From Opimibacter sp041746735 (GTDB lineage: Bacteria > Bacteroidota > Bacteroidia > Chitinophagales > Saprospiraceae), in contig JBGTGP010000018.1 in assembly GCA_041746735.1 (NCBI GenBank), positions 94,840 through 158,839 of the forward strand: 64,000 nucleotides of DNA. Direction: 5' to 3'. Shown here piece by piece: positions 61,483 through 64,000 of the stretch. The notes below the pieces were generated by a model. The model was given only the letters and a program-made list of their open reading frames with translations. It did no database searches and was not told the origin of the DNA. Each line of letters begins with the position of its first letter. Within the stretch, counting starts at the first letter, position 1. The position numbers and the translations under genes are program-made.

Positions 61483-62428
61483 ATTGATATTGTTTAGAAT
61501 ATATGGTTGTACTTTTTGCCTTATCAAGACTTTTCGACATATTGCTGTAACGCTGGAGTTCTCCGCGGGCTAATTTTGAGTGATCGCCAGATGCACTGTT
61601 TCCAACTGCTCTTAATTGAGTGGTATAGTCCTTTGAGCCTACTTTAAGGCTCCCGCTGTTGATACCACTATCAATATTATTCAGCCGTATAGCATCTTGA
61701 TTGGCATGAACCTCCATCTCATGCATTAATGTATGGGTCGCAGACTCCTCTCCCAGCCGGCTATCGATTTGTACCAGCAACGCAACTCCCCCGGAAATGT
61801 CTGTGATTGGGGAAGCATCTTTCAATTGTGTTGACCAGGAATCATCTGTGTAAGCACGACTAGCACCTTGAGAATTCATAAAAGCATCACTCGAAGCAAG
61901 TACAAGATTATCTTTTGCTCTTGATCCCTCTTCTGTAAATGTATGATTGACTGTTTTCCCATTGGCGGAAAATAAAAGTGTTTCACCTTTTCTTGCAAAA
62001 GTGGCCAGACTTGCTCTCCCTTCCGGAGTGGCCAGCATGTTAGCAAGTGCTTGCAGACCACTGCCTGTCAAACGGGATGGATCAATTGTTTCGGGAGCCA
62101 TCCCGCTTGGATCTGTGTACAACAATGGGCTATTAAAAGCATACGCATACGGGCTACAGGATGGCATCAACGCCGCCAGCGGATCCACACTATTCCACCT
62201 CCCCACCACCGGATCATAATACCTCGCCCCGTAGTTCAGCCAGTCCCAGCCCATTTCGGTTTGAGCCGGCTTGCCGTTGTAGGTATGGCGGTTGCGGTGC
62301 TGGTCGAGGCGCATGTCCTGCCATACTTCGACTCCCTCAGCACATCGCATGCCCGACATCTCCTGATCCCGCCTTCGCCACCACAATCCTGAGAGGGACC
62401 GGTTTTCATCGAAGGCTCCGGCGGGCAA
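61460..62428 (-). CDS. Orphan Rhs C-terminal toxin cassette 1
   Basis: The frame is open from about 62569 without an ATG; the TTG at 62428 is arbitrary. Residues from HTYNGKPAQTEMGWDWLNYGARYYDP (in parts) to YAYAFNSPLLYTDPSG are the Rhs core end. After the DPSG boundary comes a 230-residue variable domain: MAPETIDPSRLTGSGLQALANML ... ATHTLMHEMEVHANQDAIRLNN ... KSTTIYSKQYQYDVRIHK. I do not recognise the domain; it has an HEMEVH motif that resembles a zinc-protease HExxH with one extra residue. The lack of a normal start and the position between two other Rhs pieces mark it as an orphan tip rather than a full rhs gene. The MORN lipoprotein gene starts within its last 23 bp. Confidence 0.8.
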   Translation of the reverse strand: MPAGAFDENRSLSGLWWRRRDQEMSGMRCAEGVEVWQDMRLDQHRNRHTYNGKPAQTEMGWDWLNYGARYYDPVVGRWNSVDPLAALMPSCSPYAYAFNSPLLYTDPSGMAPETIDPSRLTGSGLQALANMLATPEGRASLATFARKGETLLFSANGKTVNHTFTEEGSRAKDNLVLASSDAFMNSQGASRAYTDDSWSTQLKDASPITDISGGVALLVQIDSRLGEESATHTLMHEMEVHANQDAIRLNNIDSGINSGSLKVGSKDYTTQLRAVGNSASGDHSKLARGELQRYSNMSKSLDKAKSTTIYSKQYQYDVRIHK

Positions 62429-62579
62429 GGCAAACGGGTAATAGTGAATATCTTGATTTTGTATCCATTGAGAAGGTCTTAGTATAAAATTCGGTTGGCA
62501 GAAGGGATACTTTGTTCCCCTAAAAGAACCACTTTCGAGAATATAGAGACAAACGAAGATCCCCTCATCTCAGCAATAT

Positions 62580-63071
62580 TTATTCTTCTGGTACGGGTAA
62601 CTCAAGCCTATTGTCTAATAAAACTTTGGTTTCCTCTTTATTAAAATACTCAACTATCCGGTTTAGACGACCATCATAGGTGTACTCCTCCCATTTGCCT
62701 GTTTTTAAATCATTTCTATAAAATCCTTTTCTTGAAAGGTTTCCATTATCAGAGTATTGCTCAAAGGGTCCATTTCTTTTACCATATTTACGAAACCCAT
62801 GAAACATAACAAGCGAATCATTCCAAAATGCAAAAAATTCACCATGAGGTATATCTTTACTAAAAGATTCAGCTGTTCCTAAGGCCCCATCTTTTTCAAA
62901 TGTCAGCCATAACCCATTTTTTTTCCCATTTACAATTGAACCCTGAAATTTGTATTGGCCACTCTCACAAAGTACATATGATAGCTGACAATTAGAACTG
63001 TTATTTTCACAGGACTCAAAAAGAATGAAAGAAACGAAAATGAGGACGTAGTTACTGATGAATCCGTACAT
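62580..63071 (-). CDS. MORN-repeat lipoprotein, probable immunity protein 2
   Basis: 163 residues with lipoprotein signal ending in the lipobox FESC. MORN-type units as in the gene at 60988 (YKFQGSIVNGKKNGLWLTFEKDGA, GEFFAFWNDSL, DNGNLSRKGFYRNDLKTGKWEEYTYDGRLNRI in parts), ending in the shared LDNRLELPVPEE. The end region is much like protein 1 (NELELPVPKN), while the rest differs at many positions. It overlaps the end of Rhs toxin 2 by 20 bp. Immunity role inferred as for protein 1. Confidence 0.8.
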   Translation of the reverse strand: MYGFISNYVLIFVSFILFESCENNSSNCQLSYVLCESGQYKFQGSIVNGKKNGLWLTFEKDGALGTAESFSKDIPHGEFFAFWNDSLVMFHGFRKYGKRNGPFEQYSDNGNLSRKGFYRNDLKTGKWEEYTYDGRLNRIVEYFNKEETKVLLDNRLELPVPEE

Positions 63072-64000
63072 CGTTTAAATACATTTTACAATAAATAGAA
63101 GAGCCTTTAATCCGATCCATATTACTAGACATAGAGTCGTATCGAAGCAGTTTTCCTTGAGATAAATTAGAATGATCTGCAACTTTACTATTTCCAACAG
63201 CTGATAGCTTTCTGGCATAATTGTCAGAACCAACTTTTAGAGAACCATTTTTTACTCCAAAATCAATATGGTTCAATCGAACTGCATCTTGATTAGCGTG
63301 AACCTCCATCTCATGCATTAATGTATGGGTCGCAGACTCCTCTCCCAGCCGGCTATCGATTTGTACCAGTAACGCAACTCCCCCGGAAATGTCTGTGTTT
63401 GGGGAAGCATCTTTCAATTGTGTTGACCAGGAATCATCTGTGTATGCGCGACTCACACCTTGCGCCGCCACAAAAGCATCACTTGAGGCAAGCACAAGGT
63501 TATCCTTGGCTCTTGACCCTCCCTCTGTAAATGTATGGCTCACCGTTTTACCATTTGCCGAGAACAAAAGAGTCTCACCTTCTTTTGCGAATGTTGCCAG
63601 GCTTGCCCGGCCTTCCGGAGTGGCCAGCATGTTAGCAAGTGCTTGCAGACCACTGCCTGTCAAACGGGACGGATCAATTGTTTCGGGAGCCATCCCGCTT
63701 GGATCTGTGTATAACAATGGGCTATTAAAAGCATACGCATACGGGCTACAGGATGGCATCAACGCCGCCAGGGGATCCACACTATTCCACCTCCCCACCA
63801 TCGGATCATAATACCTCGCCCCGTAGTTCAGCCAATCCCAGCCCATCTCCGTCTGGGCTGGCTTGCCGTTGTAGGTGTGGCGGTTCCTGTATTGATCCTC
63901 TCGCATATTGTTCCACATACCGGTCATCTCCTGTCCCCGCCTTCGCCACCTCAATCCTGAGAGGGACCGGTTTTCATCGAAGGCTCCGGCGGGCAAGGCA
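63052..64000 (-). CDS. Rhs C-terminal toxin cassette 2 (runs off the window)
   Basis: The frame is open to the window edge (a TTG at 63996 is not a true start), so the rest of the Rhs protein or orphan tip lies beyond. It has the same Rhs core end (YNGKPAQTEMGWDWLNYGAR, YYDPMVGRWNSVDPLA, YAYAFNSPLLYTDPSG) and the same toxin-like domain as cassette 1, with ATHTLMHEMEVHANQDAVRL intact and a diverged last 70 residues (KVGSDNYARKLSAVGNSKVA ... CKMYLNDVRIHQ). It is followed by its own MORN lipoprotein gene. Confidence 0.85.
   Translation of the reverse strand, partial: ALPAGAFDENRSLSGLRWRRRGQEMTGMWNNMREDQYRNRHTYNGKPAQTEMGWDWLNYGARYYDPMVGRWNSVDPLAALMPSCSPYAYAFNSPLLYTDPSGMAPETIDPSRLTGSGLQALANMLATPEGRASLATFAKEGETLLFSANGKTVSHTFTEGGSRAKDNLVLASSDAFVAAQGVSRAYTDDSWSTQLKDASPNTDISGGVALLVQIDSRLGEESATHTLMHEMEVHANQDAVRLNHIDFGVKNGSLKVGSDNYARKLSAVGNSKVADHSNLSQGKLLRYDSMSSNMDRIKGSSIYCKMYLNDVRIHQ

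Overview
The window is a contiguous stretch of a Bacteroidota chromosome, most likely from the Saprospiria/Chitinophagia side of the phylum. The evidence is: a short RpoD of the Bacteroidota type (45831-46700), a type IX secretion gene porT directly behind ubiE (7022-8442), four proteins ending in type IX secretion (T9SS) sorting domains with the PNP motif, a START-like protein typical of the phylum, TAnnTTTG boxes in front of several genes, and little sign of Shine-Dalgarno sequences outside the prfB frameshift site. No lineage marker such as 16S rRNA is present, so the family is an inference.

Layout. 1-2239: end of a fatty-acid beta-oxidation operon (hydratase/dehydrogenase and thiolase). 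2254-6766: MazG-like protein, TPR protein and gyrA. 7022-10176: ubiE-porT, an AcpH-like protein and ychF. 10177-12729: a disturbed stretch with an 8-bp minisatellite, palindromic repeats, pdhB, an IS66 remnant and the beheaded end of a T9SS cargo gene. 12730-22155: ftsX, a TlpA-like thioredoxin, a DUF697/SHOCT protein and a very large alpha-2-macroglobulin lipoprotein. 22276-28069: a three-gene oxidoreductase/YjbR/SCP2 operon, fmt, a fused ABC ATPase and a SPOR protein. 28323-34446: a secreted subtilase, 3-hydroxyacyl-CoA dehydrogenase and the LemA/DUF2207 pair. 34612-40345: GlcNAc-kinase-like gene, pfkA, cutA, prfB with its programmed frameshift, FKBP isomerase, DHH phosphoesterase and ndk. 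40426-45710: glycosyltransferase, WbqC, a dynamin-like GTPase, then an ECF sigma/putative anti-sigma/DUF4252 operon. 45831-52409: rpoD, START-like protein, ferredoxin-NADP reductase-like enzyme, an ECF/FecR pair, a lipoprotein, tRNA-His and folC. 52479-60891: M28 peptidase, universal stress protein, a five-heme cytochrome with a T9SS tail, an ASPIC/UnbV FG-GAP protein and a methyltransferase.

60901-64000 is the most unusual part: a tandem array, all on the minus strand, of Rhs-core fragments. Two of them carry homologous C-terminal toxin-like domains, and each of these overlaps a MORN-repeat lipoprotein gene that looks like its immunity partner. The two cassettes are mosaics: near-identical DNA blocks flank a block with many substitutions, and the toxin tips and immunity genes have diverged. 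A third Rhs scrap lies beyond them. This looks like an orphan rhs-CT/immunity array that diversifies by recombination, and the toxin domain (sharing an HEMEVH motif) is one I do not recognise.

Most other genes are housekeeping. The exported proteins are linked by the T9SS: PorT is part of the secretion machine, and the subtilase, the cytochrome, the FG-GAP protein and the truncated protein at 12050 carry its sorting tail.
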